DNA from: Pseudothauera rhizosphaerae
GTDB lineage: Bacteria; Pseudomonadota; Gammaproteobacteria; Burkholderiales; Rhodocyclaceae
Assembly: GCF_004801305.1 (NCBI RefSeq)
Contig: NZ_SSOD01000005.1
Location: forward strand, 247,586-311,585
Direction: 5' to 3'
Length of the DNA: 64,000 nt
Under the pieces are notes generated by a model. The model was not told the origin of the DNA, did no database searches, and was given only the letters and a program-made list of their open reading frames with translations. The position numbers were made by a program, and so were the translations under genes. Of this stretch, positions 26,749-36,998 are shown one piece after another (position 1 is the first letter of the stretch; every line of letters starts with the position of its first letter).

Positions 26749-27315
26749 TCAGGCGGCGGCACCGGCGGGTTGCGCGGGCCGGGAAGTGGTCTGGCTCTGG
26801 GGCTTGGGCCACACCCAGGTCTGGATGGTCGGGGCGACGGGCGACAGCGTGATGGCGCCGGTGGGGCAGGCGTGCTCGCACTTGGCGCAGCCGGTGCAGG
26901 CGTCGCGGATCACCGCATGGACCTGCTTGACCGCGCCGATGACGGCATCGGTGGGGCAGGTCTTGTAGCACTTGGTGCAGCCGATGCACAGCTCTTCGGT
27001 GACGCCGGCGATCTTCGGGCCTTCGTCCACCATGCCCGAGGTGTCCACCGTGACGCCGAGCTTTTCCGCGAGCACGAGCGCCAGCGCCTTGCCGCCCGGC
27101 GGGCAACAGGTGACCGGCGCCTCGCCGGAGGCGATCGCCGCGGCGGCGCCGGAACAGCCGGGGTAGCCGCACTGGCCGCATTGTGAGCCCGGCATCAGCG
27201 CCTCGATCTCGGCCACCATGCTGTCCGGCTCGACATGGAAACGGCGGGCGGCGACACCCAGTGCCACGCCGCAGAAGCCCCCGATCAGGGCGACGCTTGC
27301 GACTGCGATCAGCAT
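26749..27315 (-). CDS. rnfB: Rnf electron transport complex subunit B
   Basis: A 188-residue iron-sulfur subunit anchored by an N-terminal membrane helix (1-24). The cysteine motif CGQCGYPGC lies near residue 47. Two classical [4Fe-4S] ferredoxin motifs follow (CIGCTKCYKTCP and CTGCAKCEHACP). It is the likely entry/exit point for low-potential electrons to ferredoxin and, in diazotrophs, nitrogenase. Confidence 0.94.
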   Translation of the reverse strand: MLIAVASVALIGGFCGVALGVAARRFHVEPDSMVAEIEALMPGSQCGQCGYPGCSGAAAAIASGEAPVTCCPPGGKALALVLAEKLGVTVDTSGMVDEGPKIAGVTEELCIGCTKCYKTCPTDAVIGAVKQVHAVIRDACTGCAKCEHACPTGAITLSPVAPTIQTWVWPKPQSQTTSRPAQPAGAAA

Positions 27316-27340
27316 CTTCGTGCTCCTTTTCCGCGCGGGT

Positions 27341-27922
27341 TCAGTGATTGGTGAGGCCGGCGAAGCCCATGAAGGCGAGCGACAGCAGGCCGGCAGTGAC
27401 GAAGCCGATGGGCGCCCCGGCGAAGGCGGCCGGCACCGCGGTCAGCGCCAGGCGCTCGCGCAGGCCGGCGAACAGCACCATGGCCATCGTGAAGCCGAGC
27501 GCCGAGCCCAGGCCGTAGAGCACGCTCTGCACGAAGCCCGAGCCCTCGCCGGCGTTGAGCAGCGCGATGCCCAGCACCGCACAGTTGGTGGTGATCAGCG
27601 GCAGGTAGATGCCCAGCGCCTTGTAGAGATCGGGCGCGCTTTTCTTGATGACCATCTCCACGAACTGCACCGTGGCCGCGATCACCAGGATGAAGGACAG
27701 GATGCGCAGGTAGCCCATGCCCAGCGGCACCAGCAGCCAGTGCTCCAGCGCCCAGGTGAGCGCGCTGGCGAGCACCAGCACGAAGGTGGTGGCCAGGCCC
27801 ATGCCCACGGCGCTGTCGATCTTGCGCGACACGCCCATGAAGGGGCACAGGCCCAGGAACTTCACCAGCACCACGTTGTTTACCAGCGCCGTTCCCAGCA
27901 GCAGCATCAACCACTCGTTCAT
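27341..27922 (-). CDS. rnfA: Rnf electron transport complex subunit A
   Basis: A 193-residue membrane protein with six helices, starting [20 protein letters not shown]. It has the conserved cysteine-bearing segments [12 protein letters not shown] and [16 protein letters not shown], related to NqrE. It is the first gene of the rnf operon. A -24/-12 promoter lies 45-60 bases upstream and a NifA site further up, so the operon is expected to be switched on with nitrogen fixation. Confidence 0.95.
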   Translation of the reverse strand: MNEWLMLLLGTALVNNVVLVKFLGLCPFMGVSRKIDSAVGMGLATTFVLVLASALTWALEHWLLVPLGMGYLRILSFILVIAATVQFVEMVIKKSAPDLYKALGIYLPLITTNCAVLGIALLNAGEGSGFVQSVLYGLGSALGFTMAMVLFAGLRERLALTAVPAAFAGAPIGFVTAGLLSLAFMGFAGLTNH

Positions 27923-27966
27923 CGCTTTCCTCGCCGACCCGTCCGCCGGGTCTCCACCTAGCGCTT

Positions 27967-27982
27967 TGCAGAACGCGTGCCA
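27967..27982 (-). promoter_or_regulatory. sigma-54 (-24/-12) promoter of the rnf operon
   Basis: On the minus strand the site reads TGGCAC-GCGTT-CTGCA, matching TGGCAC-N5-TTGCA with one mismatch. The spacing of the invariant GG and GC is 10 bp, as required. Transcription would start near 27956, about 34 bases before the rnfA ATG. Confidence 0.75.
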
Positions 27983-28009
27983 CGCTGCGTTTTCATTTCA
28001 AGTGTTTGA

Positions 28010-28022
28010 AAACAAATATTTG
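28010..28022 (+). promoter_or_regulatory. candidate IHF site between NifA site and rnf promoter
   Basis: The 13-mer AAACAAATATTTG matches the IHF consensus WATCAANNNNTTR at all but one defined position. It lies in an AT-rich patch that is rare in this GC-rich sequence. It is between the NifA site and the rnf -24/-12 element, where IHF-driven DNA bending is usual. Confidence 0.45.
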
Positions 28023-28076
28023 CTGCGGTGCACCCCGAGGGCCGGCGTGTACCGAGTGCGTCATCCCCGCAACCAT

Positions 28077-28092
28077 TGTCGCGATTCCCACA
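28077..28092. promoter_or_regulatory. NifA upstream activator sequence shared by rnf and nifLA
   Basis: A perfect TGT-N10-ACA (TGT at 28077-28079, ACA at 28090-28092). It lies about 130 bp upstream of the predicted rnf start and about 180 bp upstream of the predicted nifL start, within the range over which NifA works. It is the only perfect match I found in the divergent region. The rest of 27923-28290 is non-coding. Confidence 0.7.
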
Positions 28093-28240
28093 AATGTGCG
28101 GCCTGTGGCTGTTTACGCCCTGTTTACCGCCGCTTTATCGGGCGTTTACCGTGGGTGCATGCACCGCCGGCGGGGGTGGCCGGGACGGAATCAGGCGGCG
28201 GGTGGGCATGCACCGTCCCGGTGCGCACGATTGTAGGGTT

Positions 28241-28256
28241 TGGCACAACGCTTGCT
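28241..28256 (+). promoter_or_regulatory. sigma-54 (-24/-12) promoter of nifLA
   Basis: TGGCAC-AACGC-TTGCT is a perfect match to the TGGCAC-N5-TTGCW consensus, with GG at 28242-28243 and GC at 28254-28255. Transcription would begin near 28267, 24 bases before the nifL ATG. Confidence 0.8.
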
Positions 28257-28290
28257 TGATGTCCCACGGTCCGCACTGCACGAGATCATC

Positions 28291-29846
28291 ATGCCCGCAC
28301 CCGTACCGACACCCACGGCGTTCACCGATGCCGTCTTCCATTACGCGGTCGAACAGTCGGCGATCGCCATCTCGATCACCGACGAGAACGCCACCATCCT
28401 CTATGTGAACCCGGCCTTCTGTACGATCACCGGCTACGCGGCCGACGAGGTCGTCGGCCGCAACCAGTCGCTGCTGTCCTACAAGTCCACGCCCAAGGCG
28501 GTGTACCAGGAACTGTGGAGCGCACTGAACAGGGGGCGCTCGTGGACGGGGCGGCTGCTCAACCGGCGCAAGGACGGGCGGCCCTACGTGGCCGAACTCA
28601 CGGTTACGCCGCTGCACACGCCGGAGCAGGGCGACGGCGGCACCCACTATCTGGGCATGCACTGGGACGCCACCGAAGAACACCGCCTGGGGCGCCAGCT
28701 CGCCAACCACAAGCAACTGATCGAATCGGTGATCTCGGTGGCGCCGGTGGCGGTGGCGCTGCTCGACGGCAACGGCAAGGTGGTGCTGGACAATCCCGCC
28801 TACCACCGCATCGCCATGGAAATGCGCGTGGCCGAACCGGCCCACGCGGTGATGAGCGCGCTGCAGCAGAGCCTGGGCGAAAGCTTCCACCACGCGGTGA
28901 CCCACCGCCGCCCGCTCGCCAACCACGAGCTGCGCTTCGAGCGCCCGGGCGGCGGCGAGGTGCGCTGGTATTCCTGTTCGCTGACCTGGTTCGAGGAGCG
29001 CTCCACGCTGCCCGACGCCTTCTACGGCGACGACCGCACCGACTACCAGTTGCTGGTCATGCACGATATCAGTGCATCGAAGCGCCAGGAAGAGGCATTG
29101 CGCCTCGCGGCGATGCGCGCCGTGCTTTCCGAAGGCGAACTCAACCAGAGCCTGCGCGAGGCGCTCGCCGGCGCCATCTTCCAGTTGCAGGGGCCGGTCA
29201 ACCTGATCTCGGCCGCCGCCGCGCTGCAGAAGCGCCGCGTCGGGCTGGAGGCGGGCGCCGATCCGCTCTCCCGCGCGCTGGCCGACGCCCAGTCCGCCGG
29301 CGAGCAGGCCATCGCCACGCTGCAGGCGGCCATGCCGCCGGAACCGCTCGAACCCAGCGGCCCGGTGAACCTCAACGAGGTGCTGCGCGACGTGCTGATG
29401 CTGGAAACCGACGCCCTGCTGTCGGCCGGCATCACCGTGGACTGGCACCCGGCGCACGTGCTGCCCTCGGTGCAGGGCGACCCGGCCGAACTGCGCAATC
29501 TCTTCCGCCAGCTCATCGGCAACGCCATCGAGGCCATGAACGTGCGCGGCTGGAGCGAGCGCGCCCTGTTCCTGTCCACCGCCGCCCACGACGGCCAGGT
29601 GGAGGCCGAGATCGTCGACACCGGCCCGGGCATTCCCGAGGAACTGCGGCTGAAGATCTTCGAGCCCTTCTTCTCCACCAAGCCCGCGCGCGGCGGCGCG
29701 CGCGGCGTGGGCCTGTCGCTGGCGCAGGAGATCGTCAGCCGCCACCGCGGCATCCTGGAGTTCGACCCCCACCACACCGGCGGCACGCGCCTGCGCGTGA
29801 GCTTCCCCGCCACCCGCAGCATGGCCCCGGCCGCGGAGGCGCACGG

Positions 29847-29850
<4 letters not shown>
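28291..29850 (+). CDS. nifL: nitrogen fixation negative regulator NifL
   Basis: A 519-residue anti-activator that binds and silences NifA when oxygen or fixed nitrogen is present. PAS1 (about 12-125) has the NPAFCTITGYAADEVVGRN context of FAD-binding redox-sensing PAS domains. PAS2 is at about 140-265. The region where histidine kinases have the phospho-acceptor reads FQLQGPVNLI (about 297-306) with no histidine, as expected for non-kinase NifL. The ATP-binding domain keeps the N-box NAIEAM (411-416), DTGPGI (443-448) and GVGLSL. Its stop overlaps the nifA ATG (ATGA). The start at 28291 follows the predicted promoter closely. Confidence 0.92.
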
Positions 29851-31397
<1,547 letters not shown>

Positions 31398-31416
31398 ATC
31401 GGCTAAAATGCCCACC

Positions 31417-31447
31417 GTCGGCGCGACCCTGCACGGGCCGCGCCGAC
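31417..31447 (+). terminator. hairpin downstream of nifA
   Basis: The arms GTCGGCGCG (31417-31425) and CGCGCCGAC (31439-31447) pair perfectly, 20 bases after the nifA stop. There is no T-run, so it may end transcription only with Rho or protect the 3' end. It lies in the gap before the pagL-like gene. Confidence 0.35.
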
Positions 31448-31497
31448 ATGCGTATCGCCAATACCACCAATACCAACATCGCCGTTCCCCACTCCCG

Positions 31498-32070
31498 ATG
31501 AACACCCCGCGCAAGACTTCCCGGACTTTCGCCGCCCCCTTCTGCCGCGTGCTGCTGGCCGCGGCCGTCGCCGCCTGCACGTTGCCCGCCGCGGCCCAGG
31601 ACGGCCCCGAACTGGTGCTCAAGCACGGTCGCGTGGGCGGCGGCGGTTACCAGCGCACCGGCCTCGGCCTGCGCCTGGGCTCCGTGTGGGAGAACGACTG
31701 GGGCGGCTGGCATCTGAGCCTGCGTCCGGAGTTCGAACTGAGCCGCTTCAGCTACGACGGCAGCCGCGGCCGTCCCGACGACCGCCTCACCCAGGGCGGC
31801 GCCATCGGCCTGCTGCGCGCCTACCGCGGCAACGGCGGCACCCGCCCCTACGGCGAGGTCGGCCTCGGCGTGGCCATGTTCAGCGGCGACAGGCTGGGCA
31901 GCAAGGATATTTCCACCCACTTCCAGTTCTCCCAGCACCTGGGCGCGGGGCTGGAATTCTCCGGGCGCTGGAACCTGGGCCTGCAGTATTCCCACTACTC
32001 CAACGGCGACATCGAAAAGCCCAACGACGGCATGGACGTCTACCAGGTGCTCTTCGGCGTGCGCTTCTAG
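31498..32070 (+). CDS. pagL: PagL-type lipid A 3-O-deacylase
   Basis: A 190-residue outer-membrane beta-barrel enzyme that removes the 3-position acyl chain from lipid A. A signal peptide (1-34, ending AAAQ) is followed by alternating strands rich in Gly/Tyr/Trp and a terminal aromatic (Phe190). The catalytic region reads YSHYSN, with His166 and Ser168, followed by PNDGMD. The acidic partner, recalled as Glu in characterised PagL, is Asp180 here. The ATG at 31498 gives a clean signal peptide; a longer upstream frame is not plausible. Confidence 0.8.
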   Translation: MNTPRKTSRTFAAPFCRVLLAAAVAACTLPAAAQDGPELVLKHGRVGGGGYQRTGLGLRLGSVWENDWGGWHLSLRPEFELSRFSYDGSRGRPDDRLTQGGAIGLLRAYRGNGGTRPYGEVGLGVAMFSGDRLGSKDISTHFQFSQHLGAGLEFSGRWNLGLQYSHYSNGDIEKPNDGMDVYQVLFGVRF

Positions 32071-32197
32071 CCGCAGCTCTCCTCGCTCCGGCCGCCCTTC
32101 ATCGGCCGGCAACAATCCAGTCAGACAATCGCCGCGCCGCGGGGCCGACCAAGGTGGGCACTCGCTGCGCGATCCTGTCTCACTGGAAGCGATACCC

Positions 32198-33823
32198 ATG
32201 AATTCACTCAAGGTGGGCACCCGCGTGCTGCTGCTGAGCGCGGTGCTGCTGTGCTTTCTGACCCTCCTCGCGGTGCTCGGCCTGAAGAGCATGCACAGTT
32301 CGGTGGCGGGCCTGGAGACGGTCTATTCGGACCGCGTGGTGACGGTGCGCGACCTCAAGGTGGTGGCCGACATGTTCGCGGTCAACATCGTCAACGCCGC
32401 CTACAAGGCCAACAGCAGCCTGCTCACCACGGCGGCGGCCAAGGCGCGCATCGAAGAGGCCGAGCAGTCCATCGCGCAGCACATGCACGCCTACCTGGCC
32501 ACGCGCAAGAATCCGCGCGAGGCGGCGCTGGCCGAGGAGATCGGCGCGCTGGCGGACGGCGCGGCCAAGCCCATCGCCGAGCTGAAGGCCCTGCTGGACA
32601 AGGAGGATTACTTCGGCCTCAGCCAGTTCATGGTGAAGACGCTGCCGCCAGTGGTCGATCCCATCTCGCAGAAGGTCTCCGATCTCATCGAACTGCAGCT
32701 CGACATCGCACGGGAGGAATACGAGGCGGCGCAGCGCCGCTACGTCGTCGATTTCTGGCTGATGGTGGTCGGCGGCGGGGCGGCGATGGCGGTGGGCATC
32801 GGCCTGTCCCTGGTGATCCGGCGCAGCATCCTGGCCCAACTGGGCGCGGAGCCGACCGCGCTGGCCCAGTCCGCGGCGGCGATCTCCGCCGGCCGGCTCG
32901 GCGCGCCGCAGGCGGCCGAGGCGCCCGCGGTCGGCGTCATGGCGTCGATCCAGGCCATGCGTATCAACCTGATCGACATCATCCGCGGCATCTCCCACAG
33001 CTCGGGCCACATCGACCACAACGCCGGCCGGCTGGCGGAGACCTCGGCGTCCGCGCTGCGCAGCACGCTGGAGCAGGGCGAATCCTCCACCCGCATGGCC
33101 AGCGCGATCGAGGAACTGTCGCGCTCCATCGCCCACATCTCGGAGAGTTCGTCCGAGGTGCAGCGCGCCGCCCAGGACGCGCGCGCCGCGGGCGACGACG
33201 GGCTGACGGTGATCGCCTCCACCATCGCCGGCATGGAAGAGATCGAGCGCGTGATCGCCGACAGCGCCCAGGGCATCGCCCGGCTCAACGAACAATCGCA
33301 GCGCATCGGCGCCATCGTCGGCGTGATCCGCGAGATCGCCGACCAGACCAACCTGCTCGCGCTCAACGCCGCCATCGAGGCCGCCCGGGCCGGCGAGCAG
33401 GGCCGCGGCTTCGCCGTGGTCGCCGACGAGGTGCGCAAGCTCGCCGAGCGCACCGCCGCTTCCACCACCGAGATCGTCGCCGTGGTGAATGCCATCCAGG
33501 ACGGCATGGACGCCACCAACCGGCAGATCGCCGATGCCTGCGGGCAGGTCGGCGTCGGCAAGCAGCGCACGGCCAGCGCCGGCGCCGCCATGGAGCGCAT
33601 CCGCGCCGCCATCCACGCCACCCTGCACGGCGTGAGCGGCATCACCGGCGCGCTGCAGGAACAGCGCAGCAGCAGCCGGGTGGTGGCCGAGCGGGTGGAG
33701 CAGGTCACCGCCTCGGTCGAACAGCTCACCGGCACCCAGCGCGAGGTGGGCGAGGCGGTCAGCGCGCTCAAGCAGCTCACCGTGGACCTGAACCGCATGA
33801 TTGCGCGCTTCCAGCTCGCATAG
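32198..33823 (+). CDS. methyl-accepting chemotaxis protein
   Basis: A 541-residue transmembrane chemoreceptor. It has TM1 (about 9-29), a periplasmic four-helix-bundle sensor (about 30-185) and TM2 (about 187-207). The cytoplasmic signalling coil carries the hairpin tip [20 protein letters not shown] and the following [19 protein letters not shown]. The adaptor segment after TM2 is short and does not look like a standard HAMP domain. No chemotaxis genes are adjacent, so its ligand cannot be inferred. Confidence 0.92.
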   Translation: MNSLKVGTRVLLLSAVLLCFLTLLAVLGLKSMHSSVAGLETVYSDRVVTVRDLKVVADMFAVNIVNAAYKANSSLLTTAAAKARIEEAEQSIAQHMHAYLATRKNPREAALAEEIGALADGAAKPIAELKALLDKEDYFGLSQFMVKTLPPVVDPISQKVSDLIELQLDIAREEYEAAQRRYVVDFWLMVVGGGAAMAVGIGLSLVIRRSILAQLGAEPTALAQSAAAISAGRLGAPQAAEAPAVGVMASIQAMRINLIDIIRGISHSSGHIDHNAGRLAETSASALRSTLEQGESSTRMASAIEELSRSIAHISESSSEVQRAAQDARAAGDDGLTVIASTIAGMEEIERVIADSAQGIARLNEQSQRIGAIVGVIREIADQTNLLALNAAIEAARAGEQGRGFAVVADEVRKLAERTAASTTEIVAVVNAIQDGMDATNRQIADACGQVGVGKQRTASAGAAMERIRAAIHATLHGVSGITGALQEQRSSSRVVAERVEQVTASVEQLTGTQREVGEAVSALKQLTVDLNRMIARFQLA

Positions 33824-33916
33824 GGCCTGTTTCGGTGTGTAAAGCCGCTGGGAGCGGTACTCCGGGGAAGGCATCATGAAAACATGTGTCACCCAGCCGA
33901 CGACGGAGCCCCCGAA

Positions 33917-34186
33917 ATGGACAACAAGAACATCATTGCCTCCTTTCTCCTCGCCAGTGCCGCCTTCTTCGCCGCGCCCCTGGAAGCGGCCGAGCGCCCG
34001 CCTTCCGACGCGCGTCCCCTGTCGGAAATCGTCGCGCTGCTCGAACGCAGCGGCTACGGCCCCATCGTCGAGATCGAGTTCGACGACGGGCGCTGGGAGG
34101 TCGAGGCCTACCGCCAGGGACGCAAGTTCGACCTGAAGGTGGACCCCCACAGCGGCGCGGTGCTGTCCGAGCGCCCGGAAGAGTGA
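33917..34186 (+). CDS. PepSY-domain periplasmic protein
   Basis: An 89-residue protein with a signal peptide (1-23, ending LEAAE) and one PepSY domain: LSEIVALLERSGYGPIVEIE, then GRWEVEAY, then FDLKVDPHSGAVLSE. PepSY proteins bind or inhibit proteases or take part in metal/envelope sensing; the exact role here is open. The start is the internal ATG at 33917, which begins the signal peptide. Confidence 0.78.
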   Translation: MDNKNIIASFLLASAAFFAAPLEAAERPPSDARPLSEIVALLERSGYGPIVEIEFDDGRWEVEAYRQGRKFDLKVDPHSGAVLSERPEE

Positions 34187-34216
34187 GCCGGGGCTCAAGA
34201 TAACCCGTTGCCTGCC

Positions 34217-34290
34217 GTAGGAGCGGGCTTGCCCGCGATGGGCGTCGTTGGCACCCGGAGCCGCCGCATCGCGGGCAAGCCCGCTCCTAC
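34217..34290. repeat. REP-like perfect inverted repeat
   Basis: Two perfectly complementary 24-base arms (34217-34240 and 34267-34290) flank a 26-base centre. Each arm contains GTAGGAGCGGGCTTGCCCGC, a motif common in dispersed REP elements of proteobacteria. A single arm-like copy recurs at 41001-41022. It lies between two genes and could form a cruciform or stabilise mRNA. Confidence 0.8.
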
Positions 34291-34348
34291 GTTCGATCCA
34301 TCGGCTTGCGGGCGCATTGACTTCGCCCTTTCCGTGCAGGAGGCTCCC

Positions 34349-34987
34349 GTGCAGCTCATCGGCATGCTCGATTCCCCCTACGTCCGCCGCGTGACGGTGT
34401 CCTTCGGGCTCCTCGGCCTGCCCTTCGAGCACCGGCCGGTGTCGGTATTCCGCCACTTCGACGAATTCCGCCGCATCAACCCGGTGGTCAAGGCGCCCTC
34501 GCTGGTCTGCGACGACGGCACGGTGCTGATGGATTCCAGCCTCATCCTCGAATACGCCGAGAGCTTTCCCGCCCGGCGCCGCAGCCTGGTGCCGGCCGAT
34601 GCCGCCGGCCTGCTGCACGACCTCTACATCGTCGGCCTCGCGCTCGCCGCGTGCGAGAAGAGCGTGCAGCTCGTCTACGAGCGCCAGTTGCGCCCCGCCG
34701 AGAAGCTCCATATGCCCTGGGTGGAACGCATCTCCGGCCAGTTGCTCGCAGCCTGCACGGGGCTGGACGCGGCCTATGCGGCGCACCCGGTGCAGGTGGC
34801 GAGCGAGACCCTGACCCGCGGCGACGTGGCGAGCGCGGTGGCCTGGCATTTCATCCAGGCCATGGTGCCCGAGACGGTGCCGGCCGGGGATTTCCCGGCG
34901 CTGCAGAATCTTTCCGCCCGTGCCGAGCGCCTGCCCGCCTTCCGCGCCGCACCGCACGGCGAGGGCACGGTGCAGCCGGCCGAATGA
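34349..34987 (+). CDS. glutathione S-transferase family protein
   Basis: A 212-residue protein with an N-terminal thioredoxin fold (MLDSPYVRRVTVSFGLLGLP). VKAPSLVCDDG carries the cis-proline-like turn, MDSSLILEYAE binds the glutathione gamma-glutamyl group, and an all-helical C-terminal domain follows. The start is a GTG at 34349 behind a strong CAGGAGG site (34336-34343). Its substrate cannot be told. Confidence 0.85.
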   Translation: MQLIGMLDSPYVRRVTVSFGLLGLPFEHRPVSVFRHFDEFRRINPVVKAPSLVCDDGTVLMDSSLILEYAESFPARRRSLVPADAAGLLHDLYIVGLALAACEKSVQLVYERQLRPAEKLHMPWVERISGQLLAACTGLDAAYAAHPVQVASETLTRGDVASAVAWHFIQAMVPETVPAGDFPALQNLSARAERLPAFRAAPHGEGTVQPAE

Positions 34988-35033
34988 CCGGTCCGCGGAC
35001 CGCCCGGCCGGGGCGGTACGATGGGGCACAAGT

Positions 35034-35049
35034 TGTACGTTGTCGTACA
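35034..35049. promoter_or_regulatory. NifA upstream activator sequence 1 for nifB
   Basis: A perfect TGT-N10-ACA (TGT 35034-35036, ACA 35047-35049), about 118 bp before the predicted nifB transcription start. It is 24 bp from a second copy. Confidence 0.7.
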
Positions 35050-35057
35050 CCCCACCC

Positions 35058-35073
35058 TGTGCGATAGCCGACA
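35058..35073. promoter_or_regulatory. NifA upstream activator sequence 2 for nifB
   Basis: A second perfect TGT-N10-ACA (TGT 35058-35060, ACA 35071-35073), about 94 bp before the predicted start. An AT-rich tract (35088-35110) follows and may be a bend or IHF region. Confidence 0.7.
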
Positions 35074-35133
35074 CAATCTCCATCGTGCATAAAAAAACGG
35101 ATATTTTTCATTGGCTTGAAGTTCATCTTCGGC

Positions 35134-35149
35134 TGGCACGCCCCTTGCG
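35134..35149 (+). promoter_or_regulatory. sigma-54 (-24/-12) promoter of the nifB operon
   Basis: TGGCAC-GCCCC-TTGCG matches TGGCAC-N5-TTGCW except for the last weak position. GG lies at 35135-35136 and GC at 35147-35148. The predicted start is near 35160, 28 bases before the nifB ATG. Confidence 0.8.
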
Positions 35150-35187
35150 AACCCTGGGTCAGGACATTCGCCCAAAGGGGAACGACG

Positions 35188-36693
35188 ATGGAACTCCCGG
35201 TCATCAGCAACGCCGCGCCGGAGACCGGCGGCGGCTGTAGTTCCAGCGGCTGTGGCAGCGCGCCGGATGCGCTGGCGCACCTGCCGGACCACATCCGCGC
35301 CAAGGTGCAGGACCACCCCTGTTATTCGGAAGAAGCGCACCACCACTTCGCCCGCATGCACGTGGCCGTGGCGCCGGCCTGCAACATCCAGTGCCACTAC
35401 TGCAACCGCAAGTACGACTGTTCCAACGAGTCGCGCCCGGGCGTGGTCTCCGAACTGATGACCCCCGAGCAGGCGGTCAAGAAGACCCTGGCCGTGGCCG
35501 CCGCCATCCCGCAGATGAGCGTGCTGGGCATCGCCGGCCCCGGAGACCCCCTCGCCAACCCCGAGCGCACCTTCGAGACCTTCCGCATGCTGTCCGAGCA
35601 GGCCCCGGACATCAAGCTGTGCGTGTCCACCAACGGCCTGTCGCTGCCGGACTGCGTGGACGAGCTGGCCAAGCACAACATCGACCACGTCACCATCACC
35701 ATCAACTGCGTGGACCCGGAGATCGGCGCGCAGATCTACCCGTGGATCTTCTGGAACAACCGCCGCATCCGCGGCGTGGAAGGGGCCAGGATTCTCATCG
35801 AGCAGCAGCAGAAGGGCCTGGGGATGCTGACGTCCCGCGGCATCCTGGTGAAGGTCAACTCGGTGATGATCCCCGGCGTGAACGACCAGCACCTCAAGGA
35901 GGTGTCCAAGATCGTCAAGGCCAAGGGCGCCTTCCTGCACAACGTCATGCCGCTGATCGCCGAGGCCGAGCACGGCACCTACTACGGCATCATGGGCCAG
36001 CGCGAACCCACGCCGCTGGAGCTGGAAGCCCTGCAGGACGCCTGTGCCGGCGACATGTCCATGATGCGCCACTGCCGCCAGTGCCGCGCCGACGCGGTGG
36101 GCCTGCTGGGCGAGGACCGGGGCGCCGAGTTCACCCTCGACAAGATCGACGAGATGGAGATCGACTACGCCACGGCCATGGTCGAGCGCGCCAAGGTGCA
36201 TGAGCAGATCAACGCCGAGCTGGAGATGAAGCGCCAGTTGCGCACGGCGCCCAGGTTCCAGCCCGAGCTGGTGACCATCGAGCCGGCCGCGCCCGCCCTG
36301 CGCAACGTGCGCATCGCCGTGGCCACCAAGGGCGGCGGGGTCATCAACGAGCACTTCGGCCACGCCCACGAGTTCCTGGTGTACGAAGTCGGCCCCACCA
36401 GCGCCCGCTTCCTCGGCCACCGCAAGTGCACGCCCTACTGCATGGGCGACACCTCCTGCGGCGACGGCGAGACCGTGCTCGGCGGCATCATCCGCTCCCT
36501 GGAAGGGGTGGAAGTGCTGCTCGCCAGCAAGATCGGCTTCGAGCCCTGGAGCGACCTGGAGAAGGCCGGCATCCAGCCCAACGGCGAGCATGCCATGGAG
36601 CCCATCGACGACGCCCTGCGCGCGGTGTACGACGAACTGGCCGCCGCCGGCAAGCTCGATGCCACCGCCGGCAGCGCCCGCGCCGCCGCCTGA
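35188..36693 (+). CDS. nifB: nitrogenase cofactor biosynthesis radical SAM protein NifB
   Basis: A 501-residue enzyme that uses S-adenosylmethionine to build the carbide-centred NifB-co precursor of FeMo-cofactor. The radical SAM cluster motif is CNIQCHYC (C-X3-C-X2-C), followed by NRKYDCSNESRPGV. Further cysteines occur near the N-terminus (CSSSGCGS) and in MRHCRQCRADAVG. The C-terminal NifX/NafY-like cofactor-binding domain begins at about residue 370 (VRIAVATKGGGVINEHFGHA), so this is the long fused form. It starts the second nif operon. Confidence 0.98.
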   Translation: MELPVISNAAPETGGGCSSSGCGSAPDALAHLPDHIRAKVQDHPCYSEEAHHHFARMHVAVAPACNIQCHYCNRKYDCSNESRPGVVSELMTPEQAVKKTLAVAAAIPQMSVLGIAGPGDPLANPERTFETFRMLSEQAPDIKLCVSTNGLSLPDCVDELAKHNIDHVTITINCVDPEIGAQIYPWIFWNNRRIRGVEGARILIEQQQKGLGMLTSRGILVKVNSVMIPGVNDQHLKEVSKIVKAKGAFLHNVMPLIAEAEHGTYYGIMGQREPTPLELEALQDACAGDMSMMRHCRQCRADAVGLLGEDRGAEFTLDKIDEMEIDYATAMVERAKVHEQINAELEMKRQLRTAPRFQPELVTIEPAAPALRNVRIAVATKGGGVINEHFGHAHEFLVYEVGPTSARFLGHRKCTPYCMGDTSCGDGETVLGGIIRSLEGVEVLLASKIGFEPWSDLEKAGIQPNGEHAMEPIDDALRAVYDELAAAGKLDATAGSARAAA

Positions 36694-36707
36694 GGAGAAG
36701 AGCCGCC

Positions 36708-36998
36708 ATGAGCCTCGTCATCAACGACCTGTGCGTGGGCTGCTACGCCTGCGAGCCCGTGTGCCCCAACAAGGCCATCAGCGCGCCGGTGGACCGCGGC
36801 CGCCCGGTGTTCTTCATCAACCCGGACAAGTGCACCGAGTGCCTGGGGGACCACGACCTGCCCCAGTGTGCCGAGATCTGCCCCATCGAATGTGCCATCG
36901 AGGATGAGTACGGTGAGCCGCTGAACCCGCCGGGTTCCCTCACCGGCATCCCGCTGCACCTGCTGGATCTCAACCGGGAAGGCGAATGTCGCACGTGA
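36708..36998 (+). CDS. fdxN: 2[4Fe-4S] ferredoxin, nif-associated
   Basis: A 96-residue ferredoxin with CVGCYACEPVCP as the first cluster motif. The second motif contains the loop insertion typical of the Allochromatium type (CTECLGDHDLPQCAEICP). It likely supplies electrons to NifB or nitrogenase; fdxN after nifB is a common diazotroph arrangement. A GAGGAGAAG ribosome site precedes the ATG at 36708. It overlaps the next gene by 13 bases. Confidence 0.92.
   Translation: MSLVINDLCVGCYACEPVCPNKAISAPVDRGRPVFFINPDKCTECLGDHDLPQCAEICPIECAIEDEYGEPLNPPGSLTGIPLHLLDLNREGECRT

Noticed and set aside
28135..29844. 569-codon minus-strand frame opposite nifL
   Set aside because: Antisense shadow of nifL with Val/Gly/His-rich composition; nifL has full domain content and promoter signals.
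32204..35083. 959-codon open frame on the minus strand
   Set aside because: Antisense to the chemoreceptor and GST genes and low-complexity in composition.
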